This document shows, piece by piece, positions 13,086-24,465 of a stretch of DNA of 64,000 nucleotides. The notes below the pieces were generated by a model. The model was given only the letters and a program-made list of their open reading frames with translations, searched no databases and was not told the origin of the DNA. Source of the DNA: Undaria pinnatifida (taxonomy: Eukaryota > Sar > Phaeophyceae > Laminariales > Alariaceae); assembly GCA_012845835.1 (NCBI GenBank), contig JABAKD010000007.1, forward strand, positions 7,714,566 through 7,778,565, read 5' to 3'. How positions within the stretch are numbered: the first letter of the stretch is position 1; every line of letters starts with the position of its first letter. The position numbers and the translations under genes were made by a program.

Positions 13086-13155
13086 AATGGAGATCGACGT
13101 TTGTTCTTCTTTCCCACAGGTCAACCGTCACATCGGGCAGCAGCGAGTATTCATC

Positions 13156-16100
13156 ATGGTGTCATCAACGCTAGCGATGTTGGTATTGGGCATGGCGCCC
13201 GCGGCGGTAGCAGGAGATGCTAGCACCTCAAAATCGTTGCTTCGAGGATCAGGCCCGGAATCAGTCATGGTGGGTGGGCGTTTGTTTTGGTGTTCATGTT
13301 GTTGTCGTTTTCAACGAGCAAAAAATAATACTCCGAAGTATCACTCTCGTACGTATTATTTTTCATACTGCTGCACGAAGTAGTACCACGGGTATCACAT
13401 ATGGTACCGTGCGCCAGCGCAGCAGTAGCAACAGAACGAGATACATTCATGCGACAACCCTTTTCTATTTTTGTCCGCTTCCGCATGTGTGTTGGAGGGT
13501 GAAACATACTTACGTTCGACGGTGGGGCATGGGCCTAGACTGCCGTGTTGGTGGCGCCCGCTGTCATCCAAATCCAAAGCCTACACCGGCTAGATGATAC
13601 GCTTTTCTTGTATACCTGGTACTTTTTTTCCCATGCTTTTTCAACGTACGCACAGATTTTATCGATCGGTATAGACTGGCTGCGTGCCTTATAAAATGTA
13701 GCTCCGGATACAGAGATTGCTGCAGTGATTGATATCTGGCATGTAGACGCCACGAGTCCACATCTATCTGTCTATCCATCATGCGGGTAGAACCTCCCCC
13801 TTTTTGCTGTTTACGGTACCATATACCCGGCATATCATCTGTGCAGCTCTGGTACCAGATTCCTTCTAGAGAACGTAAATACATGCCTAGTCTACCCTGC
13901 CATATATTTTAGCTTGGGATCCATAGCAGCAGTGATTGACATCTAACATGCAGAGGCCAGGAGACCACATCTGTCTATTCATGGTGCGGGTTCAGCCTTC
14001 CCCCTTCTGCTGTTTACGGTACCAGATGCCTGGTGTACCATCTGCGAGGTATTGGTACTGTTTGTACGCCTGCAAGACGAAGGATCTGACTGCTGTGTTG
14101 TATGAACATGATTCTATCTGGATGTGATATCCATTCCAAGCCATTCCAAGCAACGGTACAAGTAATAAAAGTCTGAAACCTGAAGCTATACCGAAGACCA
14201 CGCACTGCTGCTGTAGCTCGGGGCTACTGCAGTCATAAGATTACTTAGACAGCTGCTGCTGTCACAACGCAAGCAAATATATTTATCTACCGTCGTCCCA
14301 CGGAAAAAAACGTTGCCTGCGCCCCAGCAGAAGTGGCAATGTGTTCTGATATGATGAGCGCAGAGCATCTACGCCGTGACGTGTGGATTGTACTCGTCGT
14401 CTATAGTGCTACCAGGTACTGCTGTAGACTATGAACTCTGTGGGCTTCTTGATTGTGTTTTCTCTCACCCGCTCTCTGCGATGGAAAGGAAAGGAAACCG
14501 TTCTTAGTACTAGCCCTTCCTGCCTGTCTGTACTATGTGCTTGGTACTCGTATGATACTGTTTGAGCATCGCCCTTGTGTGTGTTTGGGCGTATTTAGGC
14601 CGTCGAATCTCTATCCGTACTGCTGTCTCAAACCCCTGTCTACATAGATGTACGATGTACTTCGTCAATGTGTGCACGCGGGCTATTGTCACAGTTGTTC
14701 ATCCGTGTGTGTTCGTGTGTCGTCAGGCTGTCGAATATCTTGCCTTCAATGCTTTCTCTCTGACAATCTAGACGTCTTGCGTGGGTGTGCTCGTGTTTCG
14801 TGCTTTTATTTTAGGGCATCTCCCGACGGGGGCCTCTGTTGACACGCGGCCTGGGGGGCGAAGACCCGAAGGGGGGCAGCTACGAACACGTGGGATGCTA
14901 CGCCGACTCTAAGGAGGACAGAATCCTCGGCAGCAGGCTCGTCTCTCGGGAAATGACCACCATGGTGAGACACAAGAAGATACCAGGTAATTAGTGAATG
15001 AGGAAAGGGGGGGGGTGCACGGTGGTTCGATTGTCATTTATTTTCGAACCGGTGGCTCAAAAGCTGCACTACGTTATGCAATCAGTACAAGGTCAATCGG
15101 TACCACTCATTGTGTCACACTTTTAATAGGTTACACGAGTCTTATTCGACGCATCCTCGAAAACGACGGAGAGTGGGAGCGGAGGGGGGGGAAGAACGAT
15201 TCTATGGTTTATTTCCCAATCGGTATGCGTTTAGTCTAGAGTACAGGATCAAAATTGACGTATGTTTTACCTTACTGCGTTGTCCACCGTGCCCCCCCCT
15301 CCCCCCCCCCCCCTGCCCCACTCCGCACCGTAACACCCTTACCCCCACAAAAACCCCCACCCTCCTACCGGCACCCAACCCCAACCCCCACCTGACTACG
15401 GCCGTGCATGATATGAGTGCACGACCACCACAATTGCTACCCGCCACCCCAACGCCTACCCGCCACCACCACCGCCTCCTCCCACCACCCCCCACACCGT
15501 GCCTTTTTGTCCCCCCCCAACCGCCTCCTCCCTTCTCGCCCCGCCCTCACGCTCATCCTAACCCGAACCCCAACCCAACCCAACCCCTAACCCACCCCAA
15601 CCCTCAAACCCACCCTCACCCTACCGTACGTTAATCCCACCCCACCCCCCGCAACCCTCAACCCCCTTTTTTCAGGAGTGTCACACGCACTGCGACCATA
15701 TGGGTGCCGCCTACATGGCCACCCAATACGGTAGCGAATGCTGGTGCAGCAGGAAGGGTCTCCTGGACTTCGAACGTCATGGCGAAGGGATCGGGAAATG
15801 TGATATGTACTGCAGCGGCGACGAAACGCAAACCTGCGGAGGCTATGACGCGGTAAGTACATAAGGCTATATTGATGGATCACGATCTATTGGTCGACCA
15901 CTTTACAGTAGACCCTACAGCTGATATTTGATTATCCACGGTGTACGAAGTATCCTACCTGGTATTATATTACAAGGCATTCTAGATCCTAAGCTTGGTG
16001 GAATTGGGAAGTGTGACCGTTACTGCGGCGGTGATGAAATGAAAACCTGCGGAGGCGTTGACGTAGTGTATTCTCCACAGTATACGAAGCATCCTACCTG

Positions 16101-19100
16101 GTAATGCATTACAGATTATCTAGCTCCTAAGCGTGGTGCGATTGGGAAGAGTGACAGTTACGGCGGCGGTGATGAAATTGAAACCTGCGATGGCATTGAC
16201 GTAGTGAGTACAGATAGATCACGATCTACAGTAGATCTTATGCGACGCACAAACACCATTTAGATCCTACCTGTTACAGGTACATTTCTTGAGTATAGCA
16301 GCACCTGATTATATATTATACCTCCTCGCTCCTTACCCTGTTTTGTGTTCAGTTCGACCTATACCTCGAAATTATAACCTACTCCATCTCGCTATTACCC
16401 ACGAATCCTAACCCCTCCCAGTCCCCCCTCCCCCATTACCCAGCATTCCTAACTCCGAATCCCTACCCTCCCCACCTTTTGTTTTTGTATCAGTTCGATC
16501 TGTACCGGATGGAATGGGCGCCGGAATCTGACAGCCCCGAGTACAAGGGCTGCTACATGGACAAGAAGGATGACAGGCTGATGGACGACATGATGCGGGA
16601 CGACAGGATGACTCCGGAGCTGTGCCGCGAGCACTGCATGGGCAAGGGGGTCACTACCTACGCTACCCAGGTAACCAGCGGGCCTATGATCGCCGGTAAA
16701 CCTATCTAAAGTACTGTAATGATAATTAAAACAAAAGATTCGCATTATACGTCAGCAACAGAGATCATTAACGTTTTGCCTTTATATTCCGTACTAACTA
16801 CTGTTGTACCTTTGGTATTAGCGTTTCGGCGCCATCCTCATTAACCTTGCACTACATACCTGGCGTTAAAAAACATGTACTACGGTATTGGAAGGTCCCC
16901 TTTGGGGTGGGGTTAGCTCAGCAAGTACGGAAGGGGGAACACAAGCCTCTCCAATGATAAGTCCATTGCTAGCACTAAATATTGCAAATAGTCGATACAT
17001 TCTTCTTTTTTCTGACTTGTTTTTTCTCCCCCCATTTTTTCCAGTTCGGGAACGAGTGCTGGTGCGGAACCTCGTCGGACATGGAGGACTACGCCAAGCA
17101 CGGTGAAGGCGTCTGCCACATGCGCTGCGCCGGCGACAACAAGATTGCTTGCGGTGAGCCCAATATAGCTACCGTATATAATTCATTCAAGTGCCTTTTC
17201 TATACCATTCATTGCTGTTGCTCGCGGTAAATCCGATGTATATCAATAACGCTATTGCCTGAAGTATTAATAGGCTATGGAGTATAGCTTCGTGTACCTG
17301 TTCCTTTACACGGTGTGCGGTGTTTTATCAGTACAACCCTCCCGAACTTTTCGTAGTGTAAATTAATATTATTAGCATTCCGCTCACCCCCTAACCAGTG
17401 TTACCTCCCACCCCTCCCATTTCCAACCATACATGCAGGTGGATACGACGCCCTGAGCTTGTTCCAAATGGACGACGCGGGGGACGAAGCCACCCCCGCA
17501 CCATCGACCCCCGACGAACCCCGCCGCGACGACCAACCCACTGCCGACCGGCCTACCGCGGCACCCGTTGCCGAACCCACCGCGGAACCTTCTTCGGCAC
17601 CTGCTGCGGAACCGTCTTCGGCACCTGCTGCAGAACCTTCTGCGGCACCTGCTGCTCAACCCACCGCGGACGAAGAGCCTGACAGGAAGCCGACGGGAGG
17701 GGGCGGTGACGCCGGCGAGTACGCGGAGCTATTTGCCATCCACAACCGGAAGAGGTAAGGCGTTGAGTTACCCCGTGGCTTTTCGTTGGTCGGGGGCTTG
17801 TTGATGTGGCCCGCGAGACCCCAAGACGGAAGAACGATGCATCTCAAAAAAAAAGTTGCACTTCTTAACACGAATTGTTGATGATCTCCTTGGGGCGTAC
17901 GAAAACACCAACGCCCAATGACAAGGGTGGCACTTTAGTGTCGTGGGGTTGGGTTGGGTTGGCAGTCAGTTACCAACACCTACCGGCGCGAGTTCGCGGT
18001 GAGAGAGCTTTCGGTATCTTGCGAGGTTCGTGTTTTACCCTTCGTAGCACAAGTTCCACATCTGTGGCGAGAGCTACAAAGTATCCGGCGAGGTACCAGG
18101 TACGTGTTGTACCTTTACTGCGTATAAAATAATGTTATGCCAACCCCTTCAGCCCCCCCCCTCTTCTCGGCCTTTTATCTATTATTCTTCAGGTGCATGC
18201 ACGGCGCTCAGCCGTTGGAGTGGGACCCTAAGATCCAGCAGGTTGCCCAGGTGGGACGGTTGTTGCTCTTGTTCGTGTTCGTGTTCTTGATCTTGTTACG
18301 CATGTTTCTCTTCTTTTTTCAAGGCGTACGCTAGGTCGTTGATCTTGTTCGCGTCCGTGCTCGTGTTCTCGATCTTGATCTTGTCCTTTTTTTCATAACG
18401 CGTTTACGACTGGAAAGCCTTTTTTTTACACGTTCACTTGAAGCTAGAGGGATTTTGGGGCTCTAAAGGAGCTGAGGCGTACGCTGAATCGTTGACGGGG
18501 GCAACAGCGACAACTGCGGCATGAGCAAGCGGCGCCACTACATCGCTTCACTGTTCACCCTTCTAGCACCGCAGGCCTGACATAGGAAAAAAAAAAAACT
18601 CTGGTGTCAAGACTACGATATATTTTAAGAATTGGAAATGGGTTAACGCCCGCAGAGGTGGGAACCCTCTGTGGGTACAAACCTATTTGAAATTGGTATA
18701 ATAAGGAGGGGTTTTAGGGCTCCACCAAACTGGTTATAACCCCGTTTCCATATAATCATTTTTGTTGTCTTTCTTACTCTTGTTTTTGTTCTTCTTATCC
18801 ATCTCATATTTTCTTGCTGTTTCTTTCTCGCTTGCTCTCTTTTTCTTGTTCTTGTTGTTTCAGGACTACGCTGAGTTCTTGACCAACGCCAACAACTGCG
18901 GCAGCATCTTCCACAGCGACAACCCGTACGGCGAAAACCTTTACTACTGCGGAGAATCATCCGGCTACGGCTGCTACTCGGACGAGAAAGCTATGACGGC
19001 CCTCTGTGAGTGCCAGAAAAAACAGATCAGATCAGATCCAAATAGGCCCCCGTTTGTCTATCTCTCGGTGCCACCCTCGCCCAGCCCCCCACCGTCGCCC

Positions 19101-20132
19101 ACCCCCCTCCCGTTTCCCACCCTCACTCGTCCGTTTTAACGGTCGACGATGATATGACCCAACACCGTTGCAGCGTTGGGGCTGCGCTACCGGCCATGAA
19201 CAAATGAAATTTGCGCTACCTCCATTTTTTGTGTTGTGATACTTCGTATCTTTTTTTTTGTAGACGTTTATCCATTCACCCGCCCCCCCCTTCCCCCCCC
19301 TCTCCCTTCCCACCCACCCCCCTCTTCTGTCTTCTCTTCAATAAACAACAGTCGACGACGAGCTGACCAATGACGTGCGGACGTGGGGCCTGCACGCGAC
19401 GGCCATCGCGTGGAAAAGCACGAAAAGGGTCGGCTGTGCCGTGGCCACTTGCGAGGGCGGCTACTACACCCACACTCTCGTCTGCAACTTCGACCCCCCG
19501 TGAGTGTCCCCATGAGTAGCAACGCCTCCAAGCCTACGTGCTGAAAGCCCCTCTCTTGACGTATATCTTCATATTGGAAACCTCCTTTTTTTACGTACTA
19601 CTGACGAACAGAAGACCTAGTCCAACCACTGTTGTCCGCATCTTCGACACTCCATGTGTGGCCACTAAAAGACCCAACGTACACACGGGGAGGGTCGAAG
19701 TTGCAAACGCTTCCGCATATACATATTCAGGGAACTCCCTTTTTTTCGTATTTCTCGCAAGGTTATAGTGACCCGTACAGCAACGCTCTACTGGTCCCTG
19801 CAACCTCAGCACCTGCGTCCTCAGCGAGCGGTCACATTGCGTTAAGGCACTTCTGTTTTCCTTTCCTGCTGGGTCACACAGAAACCGCTTGGCCGACAAC
19901 CTGCTCTACCCCTATTCCAAGTCGCGTGTATCTGACGTTTTTCATTCTTCGGCCGTCCCCCTTCCCTCTCCCTCTGTTTTTGGTCGCCTCTCCCCCCTCC
20001 CCCTCCCGCCATATTCTGCGACAACAACGACGCGACAATGGTTACAACGACGAATATATCAGGGGCAACATGATGTCCGAGGTTGAGCAAAATGTCGAGC
20101 TCGAATCAAAGAGCGAATCTCAGTGCAGCTAA
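13156..20132 (+). CDS. Secreted WSC-WSC-CAP (SCP/PR-1-like) domain protein, about 10 exons
   Basis: Exons 13156-13269, 14815-14964, 15676-15852, 16494-16670, 17045-17153, 17439-17754, 18193-18250, 18864-19005 and 19352-19499 join at GT-AG borders with matching phases (0,0,0,0,1,2,0,1,2). The TAA is at 20130-20132. Residues 1-20 are a signal peptide (STLAMLVLGMAPAAVAG). An in-frame ATG at 13087 exists, but starting at 13156 puts the signal at the N terminus. WSC module 1 is about residues 61-147 (GCY, YGSECWC) and module 2 about 163-245 (GCY, FGNECWC); each keeps eight Cys. An Ala/Pro/Glu linker with repeated SSAPAAEP follows. The CAP domain starts near residue 335 (AIHNRKR), with FHSDNPYGENLYY and GLHATAIAWKSTKRVGCA. 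Likely CAP-site residues are H384, E391, E418 and H429. WSC modules are known as putative glycan-binding domains and CAP proteins are extracellular, so a cell-wall role is inferred. The last exon is uncertain: a TATAG acceptor at 19768 keeps frame to the stop (about 584 aa in total), but only its end (NGYNDEYIRGNMMSEVEQNV) looks like a CAP C terminus. Confidence 0.85.
13270..14814 (+). repeat. Intron 1 with a tandem duplication
   Basis: Segments 13722-13862 and 13929-14062 are diverged direct copies, about 205 bases apart. Both contain GCAGTGATTGAYATCT, CCACATCTRTCTRTYCAT, TGCGGGT and GCTGTTTACGGTACCA. Two TACCWGGTA motifs (13613, 14410) flank them. Confidence 0.65.
15290..15665 (+). repeat. 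C-rich, degenerate telomere-like tract in intron 2
   Basis: Strand-biased CCCTAACCC, CCCAACCC, CACCCTCACCC and C-run sequence leading into the exon 3 acceptor. A smaller similar tract precedes exon 4 (16385-16490). There is no regular hexamer periodicity, so this is pyrimidine-rich intron sequence and not a true interstitial telomere. Confidence 0.6.
16001..16212 (+). pseudogene. Two decayed copies of the exon 3 3' end inside intron 3
   Basis: Exon 3 from 15790 to its donor is repeated at 16003-16070 and 16141-16212. Copy 1 still reads GKCDRYCGGDEMKTCGGVD, keeping the WSC cysteines but losing the GTAAGT donor. Copy 2 (GKSDSYGGGDEIETCDG) has lost several cysteines. Flanking intron sequence (acgaagYATCCTACCTGGTA, tcctaagcKTGGTG) is repeated with them, so the unit of duplication, about 138 bp, spans exon end and intron. 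Confidence 0.75.
18318..18530 (+). pseudogene. Two decayed copies of the exon 8 start inside intron 7
   Basis: Exon 8 begins GACTACGCTGAGTTCTTGAC. Related sequence follows a pyrimidine-rich acceptor-like CTTTTTTCAAG at about 18323 (GCGTACGCTAGGTCGTTGA). It appears again at about 18476-18525 (GCGTACGCTGAATCGTTGAC, then CAACTGCGGC matching the exon's NNCG codons). Both contain stops or shifts and are skipped by the frame-preserving exon chain. Confidence 0.6.
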
Positions 20133-22195
20133 GCAAAAGTTGGGCTAAGCTAAGCTAAGCTAAGCCGGACTTCTCGAGATGGCAAGATGCGACCACCCGT
20201 CGCGCCGCAACAGGGTTGCCAGGGCTTTCTTATAAGTAGACAAGTAGTCTGATTTCAAGATCTTGCGTTTCAATATTGCCAAGGCCTGTTTTGGTAAAAA
20301 CATTTTTTCCTTTTTTGGGTTGGTGGTAGAAGTAGACGCCGGGGTTTTCGATAGTACGTCTGTTGGGTGCCAGCAACAGAGGATCCTCTTCATTGTTGAC
20401 AATAGCAGCAGCAACAGCAGCAGCCGCAGCACCTTTAGACCTGAAGCTGCCAAACGCTTGGCGAATGCTAGAAGGCCGTTAGTTGTGGGTGCTTGAACGC
20501 CTCTTAACGGCATCAATTGCTAGTCATGTCGTGGAAACGAGTGGTCAGGTCGGTGTAGGGGTCAATCCGGCGGGTCAAGTTATCTTTGTGCTAGACGCGT
20601 CAAGCCCTATTTTGACGTTTCCGTACTAGGCTTGTAGTGGAAGGGAATGGTCAGTCAAGGTATAAACCGCGGCGGTCTTTCTGGGCGCGTCAAGGCGTCT
20701 TTGGGACTAAACATGCTACAGTAGTAGTAGCTTGTCTGGTGCGTTTTGTGTTTTGTTTTGTTTTGTTGTGGTCTTTTGTTTTCTGTTCTATTGCTTTTTC
20801 GCGCGTTTTTGATTCCGCGAGAGTTGTTGCTTGCACTCCTTAATCTCGATCTCGACCTACTTTTTTACTCTTAAAAAAGGATCGGCGTGCCATCTTTTGT
20901 CGTCTTGCCGTACATGTGGTTCCTTTTCGTTTTCATTCTCCCGTAGTCTTTACTCTGTTCCCTTTTTTTTGTTGCATGCTGCTCATTGATATGCTGTAGA
21001 GCTGTGCTTCGCACGCGCAAATATTTGTGTTCCCCCTGCCCAACCCCCCTTTGGTGTTTTTACCAGTACATACTATCGTGTATAGTAAGTGCAGCACGCC
21101 ATATTATACACAAGTGGAATGTCCGGGCGCGGAGGGGGGGGTAGGCTTCGCACTCAGAAAAGGTGAAATGGTGGTTTTGTCTTATTATTGTCTTTGTTCG
21201 GTATGTTTTCTTTGTCTTTATTGGTGTCTTGTTTTTTTTTGTGCTGCGTATATGTTTTTTTTTCGTCTTTTTTGTCGTTTTTTGTTACACTTGTTTGTGG
21301 TGCAATCTTGACCGCACTTGTTTTTGTTGTGTTTGCGTTTCATGTTTTTTTGTTCTGTCGTTTTTGTTGTTGTTTGTCGTTACAGCAGTCGCGCGGTGCT
21401 ACCATGCCCGCCCTTCTGAATCTGACCACTCGGCTTTGTAGGCTGAGTGTCGTTTCGGGTCACGTGTGTGTGCTCCTCCTGTAGAGATAGCTTCCCCAGT
21501 AAAAAATATGTTGAATTAGCGGTCATCTCCGGTCAACCGATACGCGGGTCGGGGCATACACCACCGTGAAGACCCGTGGCAGTTTCGGTTTCACGGTACG
21601 GGCAGTTCTGCCCTTGTGCGCTTTAGAGAAGAAAACGGTTCGTGGCCGAAACAAAAATCACACTTCGTGACATTTGAAAGTTGGGAGAATAGTTTGTACC
21701 TGTGGTACCACTTTGCGCGGAAATTTGATCGTAGTTCGGAGTTCATCTTAGTCCCCGACAAAGCCGATACATTTCAGGGCAGATTAGTTATACCTGGTAC
21801 AGTAGTAGTAGTTCCCTATTATTTTTCCTGCGCTGACTTTTAGGCAGCCGAACGAGGTAATAAATGTCTTTGTCTGGTAACACTTACTTTACGAGCACTA
21901 CCAAGTAGGCCGTTGCTACGCTTGATTGAGCTAGTATGAAAGAAGCGCTGGTCGGTAGCTTTCTTAGACTTGGATTAGTCTTGCGAGGTATTTATTTTAT
22001 GAAAGAAACATTGATCGGTGTAACAGCTTTCTCGTGTTGCGCTTCTTCTACAGAGAATGAGCTGATCTGGTTTGTGGTGTTGATCGCCGTTGGGGTACTT
22101 TCATTGTTTCGTGGAGAAAGCAGGACGTTTTTGTTTCGACCGCATAGTTGTGCGACGCAGTTCGTGTTAGGTTAACCGGCGCACATGCACCACAT
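20133..22195. other. Intergenic, T/G-rich; no gene supported
   Basis: Short GCTAA repeats at 20137-20164 and CAGCAG runs near 20405-20432. T/G-rich low-complexity tracts at 20730-20850 and 21170-21400 create hydrophobic pseudo-peptides. An ORF at 21616-21843 has plausible composition but no clear splice edges or family. Confidence 0.45.
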
Positions 22196-22199
22196 GTAG

Positions 22200-22640
22200 A
22201 GGGAGAGGAGAGAGGAGGCTTTAGCTTTTGCGGTCGTGGTACGATACAATGATAGGATGTACAAGATGTATCAGGTATGGAGGCCACGCTTTTATTGGGT
22301 TCCCATGGCCTCGAATTGAGTCATCGGTAGTAGAAGTAGAGTGGTATTAATACATGTGACGTACCTGGTACCAAATATGGATGCCGTGCCACACTAGGTC
22401 GGGCTCTCATTGCCTGGATTTGGAGTCGGCTAGATTAAAAGGAAGAGGTTTGTGTTCTTGCGTGTCCGTGGCGGTACGATATGCGATACGTGTATTATTA
22501 TGCCGGGCTCTCATTTTGCCTCGAAGAAGAGCTGGCAGGGTAGAAACAGGGGAGGAGGTTTGTTTTCCCCTGAATTATTGGTGGTACGATTGTGTACTCG
22601 GTTTATATATTGGGCTCGGAGCTGGGTTTTTTTTCGCACA
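22200..22640 (+). repeat. Degenerate tandem repeat, 3-4 units
   Basis: Recurring elements are GAGGAGGCTT/GAGGAGGTTTGT, GGTGGTACGAT/GGCGGTACGAT, GGGCTCTCATTKTGCC or GGGTTCCCATGGCC, and a TGGATGC/TGGAGGC lead. They are spaced about 100-170 bases apart. A TACCTGGTA motif sits at 22362. Confidence 0.45.
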
Positions 22641-23325
22641 AGTAACTCTTAAATCAGTTATCTTGCCTGTCGCAAAGTTAAAATGTTTTGATCTGTAGCA
22701 TGTGCCCGGAGGGCCTCGTTTGGGGTGTCTTGCTATATGTCAAAAATTTAATGGTGGCATCCCCCTCTATTATTTGCGTACGTACACGGTGATGATTATA
22801 TATGGAGGCGTTGTACATCTGGAGAGGGTCGACTCGCCCATCCCTCCCCCAACATATATTCACACGGTATGGCATCCCCCCTTCTTTGCGTACGTACGAT
22901 CATATCATCACGTCATGCGATGATCATGATACGGAGGCAGGAGGCGTGATTGCTTATCAAGAGGATCCACTCGCTCGTCCCTTACCTTCTGCCGGAGAAG
23001 GAAGACGGAACAGAACGAGGCAGCAATAATAATAAGAGCTATTATTAAAATCAACGGTCTCCCTGGGTCATTTTCTGCTGTGTGTGGATTGATGCGTGAG
23101 CGAACGTTGTAATACAAAAAATTCAGGCTCCTCTTCGGGATGGGGTTGACTTGATATCCCGGGAGCGTCGCGTCTCTATATAGTCGAAAAAAAGGGGAAA
23201 CACGTTGCAATGATATGTACAGGTTTTTTAGATGTATGCCCCAAATTTTCTCGTCACTTTGCCTACGAGTTTTGCCAGGAGAAACATACCCATGTATATA
23301 GACTATAGTCTATAGCTATATCCTT
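22640..23325. other. Intergenic; nothing recognised
   Basis: A loose duplication of 'ggtggcatccccctctattatttgcgtacgtac' type sequence occurs near 22751-22790 and 22870-22900. No coding evidence. Confidence 0.4.
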
Positions 23326-23329
23326 AGTC

Positions 23330-23445
23330 TAACGAGGACACACAACCCGTAATACGCGCGATCGGAGTATCACACACAGCTTGCAAAGATAAGTTTTGAC
23401 AAAATTTAATTTTCGATCTCACAGCTGGAGTGTGTTTTACTTTTT
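23330..23445 (+). repeat. Family X tail fragment
   Basis: Matches the last third of X: GAGGACACACAACCCGTAAT, CGCGCGATCGGAGTATCACA and GATCTCACAGCTGGAGTGTG. Confidence 0.75.
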
Positions 23446-23489
23446 GTAATATATATTTACTATGCTATTTACTATGCGTTTCATACCCT

Positions 23490-23765
23490 ATCCGCCTCGA
23501 GAACATGCAGATAGATGCACGTTATCACACATGCCCGCGTCGGCTGTAAATCTTGGTGGCATCTCCAGCGCAAGAAGGTTTTTTCGACCTTCTGGACAAG
23601 CCCTGATCGCGGGTATCGTCCCTTCCCCCCGGCTACGTGCCTACGTTTTTCTCGCGCATAGATGGGGTTCGGCATTCCCACTTTTTTTGCCTTGTTTATG
23701 CTGGTTGATTTCAGTCGCAAATTCGTTAAACTAATCACGCTCTTGCGCCTTCCGCGCTCGTCAAG
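23490..23765 (-). mobile_element. SINE-like element S, degraded copy
   Basis: On the minus strand it shares GGCGCAAGAGCGTGA, AGTGGGAATGCYGAACCC, TATGCGCGA and the end sequence with S copies at 47400-47690 and 50512-50815. The tRNA-like head is not recognisable in this copy. Confidence 0.5.
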
Positions 23766-23932
23766 TTTTTACACAACAAGAAACAATGCATACGAGAGCA
23801 CGACTAGTACGTACTCGGTGGGACTTGATCGAAGATGTTAGGGATGATATTCCCCTACTACCCCTTCGGGAACGTTCGAAGAGAGATACCGAGTGTATGA
23901 AGTATGAAGTACTACTGGACCAAGGTGTTAAT

Positions 23933-24465
23933 GTACTAGTAGTGGGGTATCGGAGGAGATTCAGCAGCTGAGGAAAGAGCTTCAGTTGGTGATAGAGGAG
24001 AGACAAGGATCGATGATGCATGATATGAGGGAGATGATGATCGAGTTCATGAGGAACAACGGTCCGTCGGAGTGCAGCAGCGCTGAGGGCAGCGCTGCTG
24101 TAAGGCCCAGCCCGCGAGGGGCTGAACCCACTGCTGTGAGGGGTAACGGCGCTGAGGATAGCGCTGCTGAAAGGGGTAGCCAACAAGGGGCTGACCCCAC
24201 TGCTGCTGCTGCGGCACGACAAATTTCTGCTGCTGGTGCTGCTACTGCTGGAGGCGGAGCGCAAGGATATACAACAGCAGCAAGAGAGATGACTTTTCGT
24301 GAGGATGCCTCGCGTAGTGTTGGAGTGACGGGACGCAGAGAAGCCGCTGTTCCTGTCGAGGTTGGCCCAGCAAGGGGTCAGCCAGATCAGCCAAGAATGG
24401 CTGGAGAATGGGGATCGAACCCACGACCCAAAAACCCATGGTCTGTCGACGACGCCATTTGTTGA
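23933..24465 (+). CDS. Ala/Glu-rich ORF with predicted coiled coil, gag-like possibility
   Basis: Open from a stop at 23930 to 24465. The N-terminal part (EEIQQLRKELQLVIEERQGS, then a Met-rich helix) has heptad character, and an Ala/Ser/Gly-rich middle carries repeated GA-rich units. The first ATG is near 24014, and the frame continues upstream without one, so an upstream exon or an earlier frame is possible. The last 20 or so residues (EWGSNPRPKNPW) are merely the antisense translation of the tRNA-like repeat R, so the natural C terminus is lost or lies elsewhere. It could be a retroelement gag remnant; no zinc knuckle or RT is seen. Confidence 0.33.

Noticed and set aside
15290-15665. Interstitial telomere
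   Set aside because: CCCTAA-like words occur without hexamer periodicity and within a C-rich intron.
21616-21843. 75-codon + ORF with protein-like composition
   Set aside because: No conserved motif; frame end runs into a TACCTGGTA motif and GTAGTA repeat; splice edges unclear.
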